A stretch of DNA of 64,000 nucleotides, taken from assembly GCF_034676725.1 (NCBI RefSeq), contig NZ_JAUCBR010000004.1, positions 1,813,501 through 1,877,500 on the forward strand. The letters run 5' to 3'. This stretch comes from Denitromonas sp. GTDB lineage: Bacteria > Pseudomonadota > Gammaproteobacteria > Burkholderiales > Rhodocyclaceae. This document shows positions 13,657-22,622 of this stretch, piece by piece. The notes beneath the pieces were generated by a model. That model made no database searches. It had not been told where the DNA came from and was given only the letters and a program-made list of their open reading frames with translations. The position numbers were made by a program, and so were the translations under genes. The stretch's first letter is position 1; the number at the start of each line of letters is the position of its first letter.

Positions 13657-13682
13657 GAAAAACGGGGGCGTCGCGCCCCCGT
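13657..13682 (-). terminator. Hairpin between the TRAP binding-protein and permease genes
   Basis: The inverted repeat CGGGGGCG/CGCCCCCG around TCG is followed by five T on the minus strand. It lies just after the dctP stop and before dctQ, so it probably acts as a partial terminator or 3'-end stabiliser, leaving more binding protein than permease. Confidence 0.7.
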
Positions 13683-13688
13683 GATGGC

Positions 13689-14678
13689 TTACCTGGCGGC
13701 GCGATAGGCGTCGAGAATCGCCTTGCCGTCGGCGCCGGCGCGCTCCAGCCAGTCGGTGGTCATGGTGTCGCCGACCTTTTTCAGCTCGCCGCGCAGCGCG
13801 TCGCTCGGCGGCTGCACCTGCATGCCGTTCTGCTTGAGCTGGTCGATATACCAGGCGGTCTTCTCTTCGGAGGTTTTCCAGCCGCGGGTCTCGGCGGCGG
13901 CGGCGGCCTTGAGCAGGGCGTCGCGGGTGCCGGCATCGAGGCCGTCAAAGACCTTCTGCGACACGAAGACCATGTTCTTCGGCAGCCAGGCCTGCACGTC
14001 GTAGTAGTGCGACAGCTGCTCCCAGCTCTTCGAGTCGTAACCGGTCGAGGACGAGGTGATGTTGGCCGACACCACGCCGGTGGCCAGCGCCTGGGTCAGG
14101 TCGGCGGCCTGCACCGTCACTGGCTGGCCGCCCATCAGCTCGATCATGCGCGCCACGGTCGGGCTGTAGGAGCGGATCTTCATGTTCTTGAAGTCGCCCA
14201 TCGTGGCCACCGCGCTCTTGCTGTAGATGCCCTGCGGCGGCCAGGGCACGGCAAACAGCAGTTTCAGCCCGTGCTTGGCCAGGCGCGCTTCGACCGCGCT
14301 GCGCGATACCGACCACAGCGTGCCCGCCTCAGCATAGCTGGTGGCCAGGAAGGGCACGGTGTCGAGTGCGTAGATCGGATCTTCGTTGGCCAGCGAGCTG
14401 ATCAGTAACTCGCCGATCTGCGCCTGCCCGGCCTGCACCGCGCGCTTGATCTCCGGCCCCTTGAACAGCGCACCGCCCGGATGCACGGTGATCTTCAGCT
14501 GGCCGGCGGTGGCGCTGGCCACGTCGTTGGCAAACTGCTGGATGTTCTCGGTGTGGAAGTTGGTCGCCGGGTAGGGCGTGGGCATGTCCCAGGTGGTCTG
14601 GGCCAGGGCGGCGGTACTCAGGCCGAAGGCGGCCACGGTGGCGCACAGGGCGGATCGGAACGGTTTGATGGATCGCAT
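13689..14678 (-). CDS. TRAP transporter substrate-binding protein (DctP)
   Basis: A 329-residue periplasmic solute receptor. The N-terminus MRSIKPFRSALCATVAAFG...AALAQ is a cleavable signal peptide of about 30 residues. The family motifs are present: TTWDMPTPYPATNFHTENI at the mature start, HPGGALFKGPEIKRAVQAGQ, and the central helix region with MKIRSYSPTVARMIELMGG. The ATG at 14678 places the signal peptide correctly. It is the first gene of dctPQM and is divergent from the MarR-type regulator gene across 144 bases that hold a palindromic operator candidate. Confidence 0.93.
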   Translation of the reverse strand: MRSIKPFRSALCATVAAFGLSTAALAQTTWDMPTPYPATNFHTENIQQFANDVASATAGQLKITVHPGGALFKGPEIKRAVQAGQAQIGELLISSLANEDPIYALDTVPFLATSYAEAGTLWSVSRSAVEARLAKHGLKLLFAVPWPPQGIYSKSAVATMGDFKNMKIRSYSPTVARMIELMGGQPVTVQAADLTQALATGVVSANITSSSTGYDSKSWEQLSHYYDVQAWLPKNMVFVSQKVFDGLDAGTRDALLKAAAAAETRGWKTSEEKTAWYIDQLKQNGMQVQPPSDALRGELKKVGDTMTTDWLERAGADGKAILDAYRAAR

Positions 14679-14762
14679 CGGGTGTCTCCTCGCAGTGCGT
14701 TCGTCCGAGCGAACGCCAGGGGTTGTTGGTTGCGGCGCGAGGCTGCTTTCTCTTCGCCGGCC

Positions 14763-14818
14763 TTGCAACTTTGGTATTTCATCTATAATTTGTCAACAAA
14801 ATATCGATGAGGTGACAA
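14763..14818 (+). promoter_or_regulatory. Candidate promoter and operator between dctP and the MarR-type gene
   Basis: A TTGCAA hexamer (14763-14768) and a perfect TATAAT (14784-14789), spaced 15 bases, point toward the MarR-type gene. An inverted repeat TTGTCA (14790-14795)/TGACAA (14813-14818) overlaps the predicted transcription start in a locally AT-rich stretch. This is the arrangement expected for an autorepressing regulator that may also control dctPQM. The function is inferred from layout only. Confidence 0.55.
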
Positions 14819-14822
14819 CGAA

Positions 14823-15365
14823 ATGCCAAAGACGCTACTCCCCGATGGCCGCCCCGCACCGAGCCGGATCGTCTCGTCGGAGCACCTGGTGTCGGCCAAG
14901 TCGCCCGAGCTGTCGGAGTTCGAATACGGCATGATCGTCGCGTGGCATGGCTTCTCGCGCTGGATGATGCGTTGCATGGCCGCCGCCGGTTTCGAGGACA
15001 TGACCACCATCGACGTGCTGGTGCTGCATCATGTGGTGCATCGCGAGAGCGCCAAGCGCCTGGCCGATATCTGCTTTGTGCTCAACGTGGAAGACACCCA
15101 TGTGGTGTCCTACTCGCTCAAGAAGCTGCTGGCGCTGACGCTGGTGAGCAGCCACCGCAAGGGCAAGGAAGCCTTCTACAGCGCCACGCGCGAGGGCCGG
15201 GAGGCCTGCCTGCGCTACCGCGAGGTGCGCGAGGCCTGCCTGATGCCCGGCTTCTCCGGCGCGGCCGACGAGAACGCCCATATCGGCGACCTGGCCCGCC
15301 TGCTGCGCACGCTCTCCGGCCGTTACGACCAGGCGGCCCGTGCCGCCTCCACCTCGAGCCTGTGA
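14823..15365 (+). CDS. MarR/winged-helix family transcriptional regulator
   Basis: A 180-residue DNA-binding protein. The segment from TTIDVLVLHHVVHRESAKRL through LADICFVLNVEDTHVVSYSL to KKLLALTLVSSHRKGKEAFY reads as a MarR-type winged helix-turn-helix (helices H3-H4 and the wing). It is the first gene of a run with pxpB, pxpC and pxpA (2-base gap to pxpB, then ATGA overlaps) and is divergent from dctPQM. It most likely senses the substrate of that pathway, perhaps 5-oxoproline, and controls both directions (inference). Confidence 0.82.
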   Translation: MPKTLLPDGRPAPSRIVSSEHLVSAKSPELSEFEYGMIVAWHGFSRWMMRCMAAAGFEDMTTIDVLVLHHVVHRESAKRLADICFVLNVEDTHVVSYSLKKLLALTLVSSHRKGKEAFYSATREGREACLRYREVREACLMPGFSGAADENAHIGDLARLLRTLSGRYDQAARAASTSSL

Positions 15366-15367
15366 GC

Positions 15368-16111
15368 ATGCGTATCCTCGATCTCGGCGACACCGCCTTC
15401 ACGGTCGAGTTCGGCGACGCCATCGACCCGGCGCTGCAGGCGCGGGTCAATGCACTCGACGTGGCCATCGAGCGCGCCCGCGCCGCGGGGCAACTCGATG
15501 GCGTGATCGAAACCGTGCCCACGTTTCGTTCGCTCACCGTCATCTACGATCCGCTGCAGACGCGTCGGGCAACGCTCGAGACCGCGCTGGCCGAACTGAT
15601 CGACGCCGCCGACCACGCCCCGCTCGGCGACGGCCGCCACTGGCGCCTGCCGGCCGGCTACGGTGGCGCCTTCGGGCCGGACCTGGCCGAGGTGGCCGAG
15701 GCCAGTGGCCAGTCGCCCGAGGCGGTGATTGCCGCGCACAGCGCCACCGAGTATGTGGTCTACATGCTCGGCTTCCTGCCCGGCTTCCCCTTCATGGGCG
15801 ATGTGCCCGCCGCCCTGCAACTGCCCCGCCGCAGCGAGCCGCGGGTGCGCGTGCCGGCCGGCAGCATCGCCATCGCCAACGGCCTGACCGCCATCTACCC
15901 GTGGGAGAGCCCCGGCGGCTGGCACCTGCTCGGCCGCTGTCCGGTGCCGCTGTTCGATGCCACGCGAGAGGCACCCGCCCTGCTGGCAGCGGGCGACCGG
16001 GTGCGCTTCACGCCGGTGAGCGTCGATGAATTCGCCCGTCTGGACGCCGAGCTGAAAGCCGGCCGATGCGATCCGCAGCAGTGGTGCTCGAGCGCCGGGG
16101 AGGGCGTATGA
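15368..16111 (+). CDS. pxpB: 5-oxoprolinase subunit PxpB
   Basis: A 247-residue protein of the KipI/PxpB family, with GDTAFTVEFGD at the N-terminus, ETVPTFRSLTVIYDP near residue 60, EYVVYMLGFLPGFPFMGD and RVPAGSIAIANGLTAIYPWE. With PxpC and PxpA it forms the ATP-dependent bacterial 5-oxoprolinase, which opens 5-oxoproline (pyroglutamate) to glutamate. The start is the ATG at 15368, 2 bases after the regulator's stop, and its stop overlaps the next start (ATGA). Confidence 0.95.
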   Translation: MRILDLGDTAFTVEFGDAIDPALQARVNALDVAIERARAAGQLDGVIETVPTFRSLTVIYDPLQTRRATLETALAELIDAADHAPLGDGRHWRLPAGYGGAFGPDLAEVAEASGQSPEAVIAAHSATEYVVYMLGFLPGFPFMGDVPAALQLPRRSEPRVRVPAGSIAIANGLTAIYPWESPGGWHLLGRCPVPLFDATREAPALLAAGDRVRFTPVSVDEFARLDAELKAGRCDPQQWCSSAGEGV

Positions 16112-17151
16112 GCCAGCTGGAAATCCGCGCCCCCGGCGCGTTCGCCTCGATTCAGGATCTCGGCCGGCGCGGCTGGCGGCGGGTCGGCGTGCCCTGGGCC
16201 GGCGCGCTGGCGCCGCAGTGGCTGCGCCTGGCCAATCGCCTCGTCGGCAATGCCGAACACGCCCCGGCCATTGAGTGCTTCGACGGCGGCCAGCAGTTTG
16301 TCGCCTGCGACGGCGCGGTGCGCCTCGCCGTGGCGGGCGACGCGCAGCTCGAACACCTCAGCGCCGATGGCCGCCGTCCGCTGGCGGCGTGGCGCAGCGT
16401 GACGCTGGCCGAGGGCGAGGCCCTGCGTGTGGTGCATACCGGCGCCGGCCGGCTGGCAGTGGTTGCCGTGTTCGGGCTCGACGGCGCGCCGGTGCTCGGC
16501 AGTGCCGCCACCTATGCCCGCGCCGCGCTGGGCGGCGTCGACGGCCGGGCCCTGCAATCGGGCGATCGCCTGCGCGTCGCCGAACCGCGCCCGACGCCCG
16601 AACAGCAACTACGCCAGCCGCCCGCGCTGGCGGCGGGGCCGATCCGCGTGGTGCTCGGGCCGCAGGCCGAGCACTTCCTGCCGGCCAGTATCGACGCCTT
16701 TCTGAGCGCGCCGTTCGCGGTCACCGCCGAAGCCGACCGCATGGGCATGCGCCTGGCCGGCGCGGCGCTGCTGCATCGCGACGCGGCGGCGCGCGAGATC
16801 GTCTCCGACGCCGCCGTGCCGGGCGCCATCCAGGTGCCCGGCAATGGCCAGCCCATCGTGCTGCTCGCCGATGGCCACACCGCCGGCGGCTATCCGAAAA
16901 TTGCCACCGTCATCTCGGCCGACCTCGCCCGCCTGGCCGCGCACAAGCCCGGTGAGTCGGTGCAGTTTGCGGCGGTGTCGGTGGCCGAGGCCGAAGACCT
17001 CGCCCGCGCCGCCGAGCAGTCGCTGCAAACGGCGCTTGGCAATATCGCGCCGCTGGCTGGCGACGGCGTGATCGATCTCGACGCGCTGTACACCCGCAAC
17101 CTGCTCAGCGGCATCATCGATGGCCGCGAAGACGACGGAGACGCCCCATGA
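16108..17151 (+). CDS. pxpC: 5-oxoprolinase subunit PxpC
   Basis: A 347-residue biotin-dependent carboxyltransferase-like (KipA/PxpC) protein. Recognisable stretches are IRAPGAFASIQDLGRRGWRR at the N-terminus, GVPWAGALAPQWLRLANRLV, RMGMRLAGAAL and ADGHTAGGYPKIATVI. It is part of the 5-oxoprolinase complex with PxpB and PxpA. The ATG at 16108 overlaps the pxpB stop, which supports coupling and decides against an upstream in-frame start. It overlaps pxpA by four bases. Confidence 0.95.
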   Translation: MSQLEIRAPGAFASIQDLGRRGWRRVGVPWAGALAPQWLRLANRLVGNAEHAPAIECFDGGQQFVACDGAVRLAVAGDAQLEHLSADGRRPLAAWRSVTLAEGEALRVVHTGAGRLAVVAVFGLDGAPVLGSAATYARAALGGVDGRALQSGDRLRVAEPRPTPEQQLRQPPALAAGPIRVVLGPQAEHFLPASIDAFLSAPFAVTAEADRMGMRLAGAALLHRDAAAREIVSDAAVPGAIQVPGNGQPIVLLADGHTAGGYPKIATVISADLARLAAHKPGESVQFAAVSVAEAEDLARAAEQSLQTALGNIAPLAGDGVIDLDALYTRNLLSGIIDGREDDGDAP

Positions 17152-17918
17152 AGCTCAACCTCAACGCCGACCTCGGCGAATCCTTCGGCGCCTGGCCGAT
17201 GGGCGCCGACGCCGCCCTGCTGCCCATCGTCGACTCGGCCAACATCGCCTGCGGCTTTCATGCCGGCGACCCGCGGGTGATGCGCCACACGGTGCGCACC
17301 GCGCTGGCCAGCGGCACCACGCTCGGCGCCCACCCGGCCTTCCCCGACCTGCAAGGCTTTGGCCGGCGCAAGATGCAGCTGCCGCCCGACGAGCTCGAAG
17401 CCATGGTCATCTACCAGGTGGCCGCGCTGGCCGGCATGGCGCAGGCCGAAGGCGGGCGGCTGACGCATGTCAAACCGCACGGCGCGCTCAACAACATGGC
17501 CTGCGAAGACGCCGCCATGGCCGAGGCCATCGCCCGCGCGGTGCGGGCCTTCGACCGCCACCTCATCCTGCTCGCCCCCGCCACTTCCGAGCTGGCCAGC
17601 GCGGGCCAACATGCCGGCTTGCCGGTGGCGCTCGAAGCCTTTGCCGACCGCGCCTACACGCCGCGCGGCACGCTGGTGCCCCGCAGCCAGCCCGGCGCGG
17701 TGCTCCACGACCCGGCCGAATGCATTGCCCATGTCCGCCGTCTGCTCGCCGCCGGCGGCCTGGTCGCGCTCGATGGCACCGTGCTGCCCACACCCATCCA
17801 CAGCATCTGCGTGCATGGCGACAACGCCGAAGCGGTGGACACCGCCCGTGCATTGCGCGCCGCCTTGCTGGCCGACGGACATATACTGGCCGGACTGCCG
17901 GAGGTCATTCAGGAGTAA
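17148..17918 (+). CDS. pxpA: 5-oxoprolinase subunit PxpA (LamB/YcsF family)
   Basis: A 256-residue LamB/YcsF protein and third component of the 5-oxoprolinase. It starts MKLNLNADLGESFGAWPMG, followed by SANIACGFHAGDPRVM, GAHPAFPDLQGFGRR, HVKPHGALNNM and a C-terminal ICVHGDNAEAV, the conserved metal- and substrate-pocket motifs of the family. The start overlaps the pxpC stop (ATGA). The complete pxpBCA set next to a TRAP uptake system suggests use of external pyroglutamate as well as repair of endogenous 5-oxoproline. Confidence 0.95.
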   Translation: MKLNLNADLGESFGAWPMGADAALLPIVDSANIACGFHAGDPRVMRHTVRTALASGTTLGAHPAFPDLQGFGRRKMQLPPDELEAMVIYQVAALAGMAQAEGGRLTHVKPHGALNNMACEDAAMAEAIARAVRAFDRHLILLAPATSELASAGQHAGLPVALEAFADRAYTPRGTLVPRSQPGAVLHDPAECIAHVRRLLAAGGLVALDGTVLPTPIHSICVHGDNAEAVDTARALRAALLADGHILAGLPEVIQE

Positions 17919-17921
17919 GCC

Positions 17922-18122
17922 ATGCGCGCCGTGTTGATGCTTCTCACCGCCACCGCGCTGAGCGCGTGTGGTGCCGACACCGCTACCAGCGCCGCCACTG
18001 TGGCCGCCGCCAAGGCGCGGGAGGTGGAACAGGCGCAGGCGCTCAAGGCGCAGGTGCACACACAGCTCGAGGCCGCCAATGCGCAGGCGGCCGCGCGCCT
18101 GGAAGCCGCCGAACGGCAGTAG
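17922..18122 (+). CDS. Small putative lipoprotein
   Basis: A 66-residue protein with a short signal sequence and lipobox (LSAC, cysteine at residue 16), followed by an alanine-rich, probably helical region with a heptad-like pattern (AREVEQAQALKAQVHTQLEA). It begins 3 bases after pxpA. I do not recognise a family. The proximity suggests co-transcription, but a link to 5-oxoproline metabolism is not shown. Confidence 0.6.
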   Translation: MRAVLMLLTATALSACGADTATSAATVAAAKAREVEQAQALKAQVHTQLEAANAQAAARLEAAERQ

Positions 18123-18183
18123 CGCCGCTGCGTCGTGGGCGCCGACGTGCCGCCGCCGGTGCCAAGGATGGATTCGCCGCCTC

Positions 18184-18633
18184 ATGACCTGCCCCGATCG
18201 CCACCTCGTCATCCGGCCCGCCGGGCCGTGCGAGCTTGACGCCGTGCTCGCGCTCTACAACGTCTCGCGGGCAACGGCCGGGTGCTTCCGCGGCGGCGAT
18301 GCGACGCGCGCCGAGTTCCTGGGGAGCATCGACGGCGAAGACGTTCATGTGGCCATGCTGGGGGAAGACATCGTCGGCTTTGCCTCGGTGTGGGTGCCCG
18401 AGCGCTTCATCCACCACCTGTATGTGTCGCCCGCGCACCAGCGTGCCGGTGTCGGCAGCGCCCTCCTGCGCGCATGCGAGGCGCGCTACGGCCGCCCCAT
18501 GTCGCTCAAGTGCGTGACCCGCAACGTGCGGGCGCGGTGCTTCTACGCGCAACACGGCTGGCGCTGCGAGGGCGGTGGCGTCGGCGAGGACGGGCCGTGG
18601 GAGCACTGGCATTCGCCACCCCCGCGACGCTGA
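18184..18633 (+). CDS. GNAT family N-acetyltransferase
   Basis: A 149-residue acetyltransferase. The acetyl-CoA binding signature is HHLYVSPAHQRAGVGSALLR (strand 4, then the Q/RxxGxG/A loop), followed by SLKCVTRNVRARCFYAQHGW, the usual strand 5 and helix 4 region. The substrate is unknown. It lies after the small lipoprotein on the same strand and is convergent with the response-regulator gene. Confidence 0.85.
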   Translation: MTCPDRHLVIRPAGPCELDAVLALYNVSRATAGCFRGGDATRAEFLGSIDGEDVHVAMLGEDIVGFASVWVPERFIHHLYVSPAHQRAGVGSALLRACEARYGRPMSLKCVTRNVRARCFYAQHGWRCEGGGVGEDGPWEHWHSPPPRR

Positions 18634-18650
18634 CCGGCGCCGTCGGTGCG

Positions 18651-19028
18651 TCAGTCCGCCGCGGCGCGGGGCTTGATGCGCTCCAGGGCCTGGTAGATCT
18701 GCTCCGGCTTGAACGGCTTGCGGATGAAGCCGTTGATGCCGCCGGCGATCAGCGCGGCAATCTTGTCGCGATCGGTTTCGCCAGTGAGCATGATCACCGG
18801 CGTCCGGGTATCGGTTTCGCGCAGTTTGGCAACGAAGGCTTCGCCACTCATCCTGGGCATGTTCTGGTCGCAGATGACCACGTCGACGTCCAGCGTCTGG
18901 CATGAAAAGAGCGCCTGCTCGCCGTTGTTGGCCTGCAGCACCTCGAACCCCGCGTCGCGGCCGATGGCGGCGACCAGTGCGCGGATCGAGTCCATGTCAT
19001 CAACGATGAGGAGTTTGCGTGTGGCCAT
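18651..19028 (-). CDS. Single-domain CheY-like response regulator
   Basis: A 125-residue receiver domain with no output domain. The acidic pair Asp10-Asp11 (LLIVDDMDSI), phospho-acceptor Asp54 (VVICDQNMPRM), Thr82 (VIMLTGET) and Lys104 (FIRKPF) are all present. It may signal to the flagellar motor or act in a phosphorelay, possibly with the hybrid kinase at 7.8-11.8 kb (speculative). The ATG at 19028 gives the compact MATRKLLIVDD start. It is transcribed toward the GNAT gene. Confidence 0.88.
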   Translation of the reverse strand: MATRKLLIVDDMDSIRALVAAIGRDAGFEVLQANNGEQALFSCQTLDVDVVICDQNMPRMSGEAFVAKLRETDTRTPVIMLTGETDRDKIAALIAGGINGFIRKPFKPEQIYQALERIKPRAAAD

Positions 19029-19150
19029 GATAGACGCTTGTTCGAATACGGGTGAGAGGCGTCTACGGCCCGCCATGGCCGGACTTTAGGGTGTGTTCCT
19101 GGCAGGACGGATCGCCTGGAACACGCCCGCGGGCGATTGGCGCAGGGGCC

Positions 19151-20062
19151 TCAGCGCGGCAGCACCTGCAGTGCGGCGCGCCAGTGCGCCGTGCTCAGGT
19201 GTTTGATGAACCACTGCAGCGCGTGCCCGTCGTGGGTGCGTCGCCAGGCCAGATGTACCGGTTCGCGCACCGGCCCGGCTTCGGTCTGGCGGCTCACCAG
19301 CTGCCCGGCGTCGAGCGCGGCGCGGGCCACGAAGGGTGGCAGGTGGCCGACGCCGAGGCCGGCGACCTGGGCCGCGAGCTTGGCGCTGAAATCGGGCACG
19401 ATGAGCATGTTCTGGCCGCTGACCAGGCCGGCGCTGCGCGCCTGCAGCGCACGGGTGGTGTCGGCCATGACGATGGCGCGGTGCTGGCGGATGGCGCTCA
19501 GCGGCAGCGGGTCCGGCAGCGCCGCCAGGGGATGGCCGGGGGCGTGGCAGAACAGCAGCTGCGCCTCGCCCAGCGGGCGCGACACGAGACCGGAGTCGCG
19601 CAGCGCCTCGCCCGAGGCGCCAACGACCAGGTCGGCGCGGCCGCTGGTCAGTGCATCCCAGCTGCCGGCCAGCACCTCGCGATCGAAGCGCAGACGGGTG
19701 CCATGCTGCTCAGCGTCGAACTCGGCGATCAGCGGCAGCAGCGCATCGAAGGGAATCAGTGCGTTGAGGGCGATGCGCAGCTCTACCTCCCAGCCGGTGG
19801 CCACCCGCCGGGCGCGGCATTCGAGCTCGTTGGCGGCGGCCAGCAACTGGCGGCCGTCGGCGAGCAGGGTGCGGCCCGCCGGGGTGAGCACGGCCCGCCG
19901 GCCGACGCGGGTGAATATCGCAAACCCGAGGTCGTCTTCGAGCCGGCGCACGGCGTGGGTGAGCGCCGAGGGCACGCGGTGCAGTGCCCGCGCCGCGGCG
20001 GCAAAGCTGCCGGCGGTGTCGATGGCGTCGAGCATGACGAGGGCGTCGAGCGACAGTTTCAT
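19151..20062 (-). CDS. LysR family transcriptional regulator
   Basis: A 303-residue regulator. The N-terminal winged helix (MKLSLDALVMLDAIDTAGSF, AAAARALHRVPSALTHAVRR, LEDDLGFAIF) is typical of LysR and is followed by a type 2 periplasmic-binding-protein-like effector domain. It is divergent from the flavodoxin-like gene at 20204, so it most likely controls that gene and itself from the 141-base intergenic region. Confidence 0.92.
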   Translation of the reverse strand: MKLSLDALVMLDAIDTAGSFAAAARALHRVPSALTHAVRRLEDDLGFAIFTRVGRRAVLTPAGRTLLADGRQLLAAANELECRARRVATGWEVELRIALNALIPFDALLPLIAEFDAEQHGTRLRFDREVLAGSWDALTSGRADLVVGASGEALRDSGLVSRPLGEAQLLFCHAPGHPLAALPDPLPLSAIRQHRAIVMADTTRALQARSAGLVSGQNMLIVPDFSAKLAAQVAGLGVGHLPPFVARAALDAGQLVSRQTEAGPVREPVHLAWRRTHDGHALQWFIKHLSTAHWRAALQVLPR

Positions 20063-20077
20063 GTTTAATTAACGTCA

Positions 20078-20097
20078 ACAAATTGATCAAAATTTGT
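20078..20097. promoter_or_regulatory. Palindromic operator candidate between the LysR gene and the flavodoxin-like gene
   Basis: Perfect 7-base arms ACAAATT and AATTTGT flank six bases (GATCAA). The site contains the T-N11-A spacing LysR regulators favour and lies 16 bases upstream of the LysR start. It is AT-rich against a GC-rich background. Confidence 0.5.
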
Positions 20098-20203
20098 CGG
20101 TTTTTCTTGTCGAGTGCTTTGCTGATAATGCATCCACAGTGAAGTAAATTCAATGGCGGCCGTGGCCAGATTGCCCCTCCGCCCTGACAGGAGAGAACTC
20201 ATC

Positions 20204-20764
20204 ATGAAGAAAATCGCCATCGTGTATCACAGCGGCTACGGCCACACCGCCCGCCAGGCCGAACATGTGGCCAAGGGCGCCGCCTCGGTCGACGGCGTGC
20301 AGGTCCAGTCCATCGGCGCCGACGCAGTCGATGCCCACTGGGACGACCTGGCCGCCGCCGACGCCATCATTTTCGGTGCGCCGACCTACATGGGCAGCGT
20401 GTCTGCGCCGTTCAAGACCTTCATGGACGCCAGCTCCAAGGTGTGGTTCACCCAGGGCTGGAAGGACAAGCTGGCCGCTGGCTTCACCAACTCGGCCTCG
20501 CAGTCGGGCGACAAGCTCAACGCGCTGATGCAGCTGTCGGTGTTCGCCGCCCAGCACAGCATGACCTGGGTGAACCTCGGCCTGATGCCGGGCAATAACA
20601 GCAGCAAGGGCTCGGTTGAGGATCTGAACCGCCTCGGCGGTCAGCTCGGGGCAATGGCACAGTCCAACGCCGATGAGGGCGCCGAGGCCATGCAGCTGTC
20701 CGACCTGCGCACCGCCGAACACCTCGGCGCGCGTGTGGCGCAGCTGGCGCTGCGCCTGAACTGA
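20204..20764 (+). CDS. Flavodoxin-like/WrbA-type NAD(P)H:quinone oxidoreductase family protein
   Basis: A 186-residue flavodoxin-fold protein. The FMN phosphate-binding loop is seen in IAIVYHSGYGHTARQAEHVA, and the isoalloxazine-contacting loop in IIFGAPTYMGSVSAPFKTFM; GWKDKLAAGFTNSASQSGDK is also WrbA-like. Such proteins perform two-electron quinone reduction. The start is the ATG at 20204 behind GGAGAG. It is divergent from a LysR regulator that probably induces it. Confidence 0.88.
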   Translation: MKKIAIVYHSGYGHTARQAEHVAKGAASVDGVQVQSIGADAVDAHWDDLAAADAIIFGAPTYMGSVSAPFKTFMDASSKVWFTQGWKDKLAAGFTNSASQSGDKLNALMQLSVFAAQHSMTWVNLGLMPGNNSSKGSVEDLNRLGGQLGAMAQSNADEGAEAMQLSDLRTAEHLGARVAQLALRLN

Positions 20765-20768
20765 GCGT

Positions 20769-21751
20769 TCAACGGGCCGTCAGCGGCGGCTCGTCCATCA
20801 GCGCGATCTGCTCGCGCAGGTTGAGGATGTGGTCCTGCCAGTAGCGGGGGCTGTCGAACCAGCTGAAGGCGTGCGGGAAGGCCGGATCGTGCCAGCGCTG
20901 GGCGATCCACGCCGCGTAGTGGATCAGGCGCAGGGTGCGCAGGGCTTCGGCCAGGTGGCGTTCGGCGGGGTTGAAGTCGTGGAACTGGCGATAGCCTTCG
21001 AGCACCACCTCGAACTGCCGGCGCTGCTGGTCGGGCTCGCCGGAGAGCAGCATCCACAGGTCTTGCATGGCCGGGCCGCTGCGGGCGTCGTCGAAGTCGA
21101 CGAAGTGCGGGCCGTCGGGCGTCCACAGCACGTTGCCGCCGTGGCAGTCGCCGTGCAGGCGGATCTGCGCCACCGGGCCGGCGCGGTCGAAGCAGCGCTG
21201 GACGCCTTCGAGGGCCTGGTCGACCACGCTGCGCCAGCTCGTTTCCAGCTCGATGGGCAGGTAGGGCGTGGCGAGCACGGCGTCGCGCGCGTCGATGCCG
21301 TAGGTCTGCACATTGATGGCCGGGCGGTGCCTGAAGGGGTGCGTGGCACCGACGGCGTGGATGCGCGCCATGAAGCGGCCCATCCAGCGCAGCACCTCTT
21401 CGTCTTCGAGCTCCGGGGCGCGGCCGCCGCGCCGCGGGAAGATGGCAATGCGGAAGCCGCCGGCGGTGTTGAGCGTGTGGCCGTTGATGGCCAGCGGCGC
21501 GACGACCGGAATCTCGCGTTCGGCCAGTTCGGCCAGGAAGCTGTGCTCCTCGCCGATGGCCGCATCGCTCCAGCGCTCGGGCCGGTAGAACTTGGCGATG
21601 ACCGGCGGCTTGTCGTAGATGCCGACCTGGAACACGCGGTTTTCATAGCTGTTGAGTGCCAGCACGCTGCCGTCGCAGTCGAGCCCGAGCGCTTCGAGGG
21701 CGTCGAGCAGGTGCTCGGGCGTGAGTGCGGCGAATGGCGCGTCGTTGTGGC

Positions 21752-21755
<4 letters not shown>
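20769..21755 (-). CDS. srkA: Stress response serine/threonine protein kinase (SrkA/YihE-like)
   Basis: A 328-residue protein, the same length as E. coli SrkA. It has the aminoglycoside-phosphotransferase/kinase fold: SYENRVFQVG at the nucleotide loop, VIAKFYRPERWSDAAIGEEH with the lysine, the catalytic loop IRLHGDCHGGNVLW, and the metal-binding HFVDFDDARSGPAMQDLW. SrkA phosphorylates Ser/Thr and protects against envelope and oxidative stress death. The start at 21755 overlaps the terC stop by four bases, so the two are co-transcribed. It is convergent with the flavodoxin-like gene, 4 bases away. Confidence 0.92.
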
Positions 21756-22522
<767 letters not shown>

Positions 22523-22622
22523 GGTGTCCTCGGTGACTGCGTGGCCGGCCCCTGCCGACGACGACGCGCCATGATAGCAAGGCCCGCATCGCCACAACGC
22601 CGGCCGCGCTACACTGGCGGCC

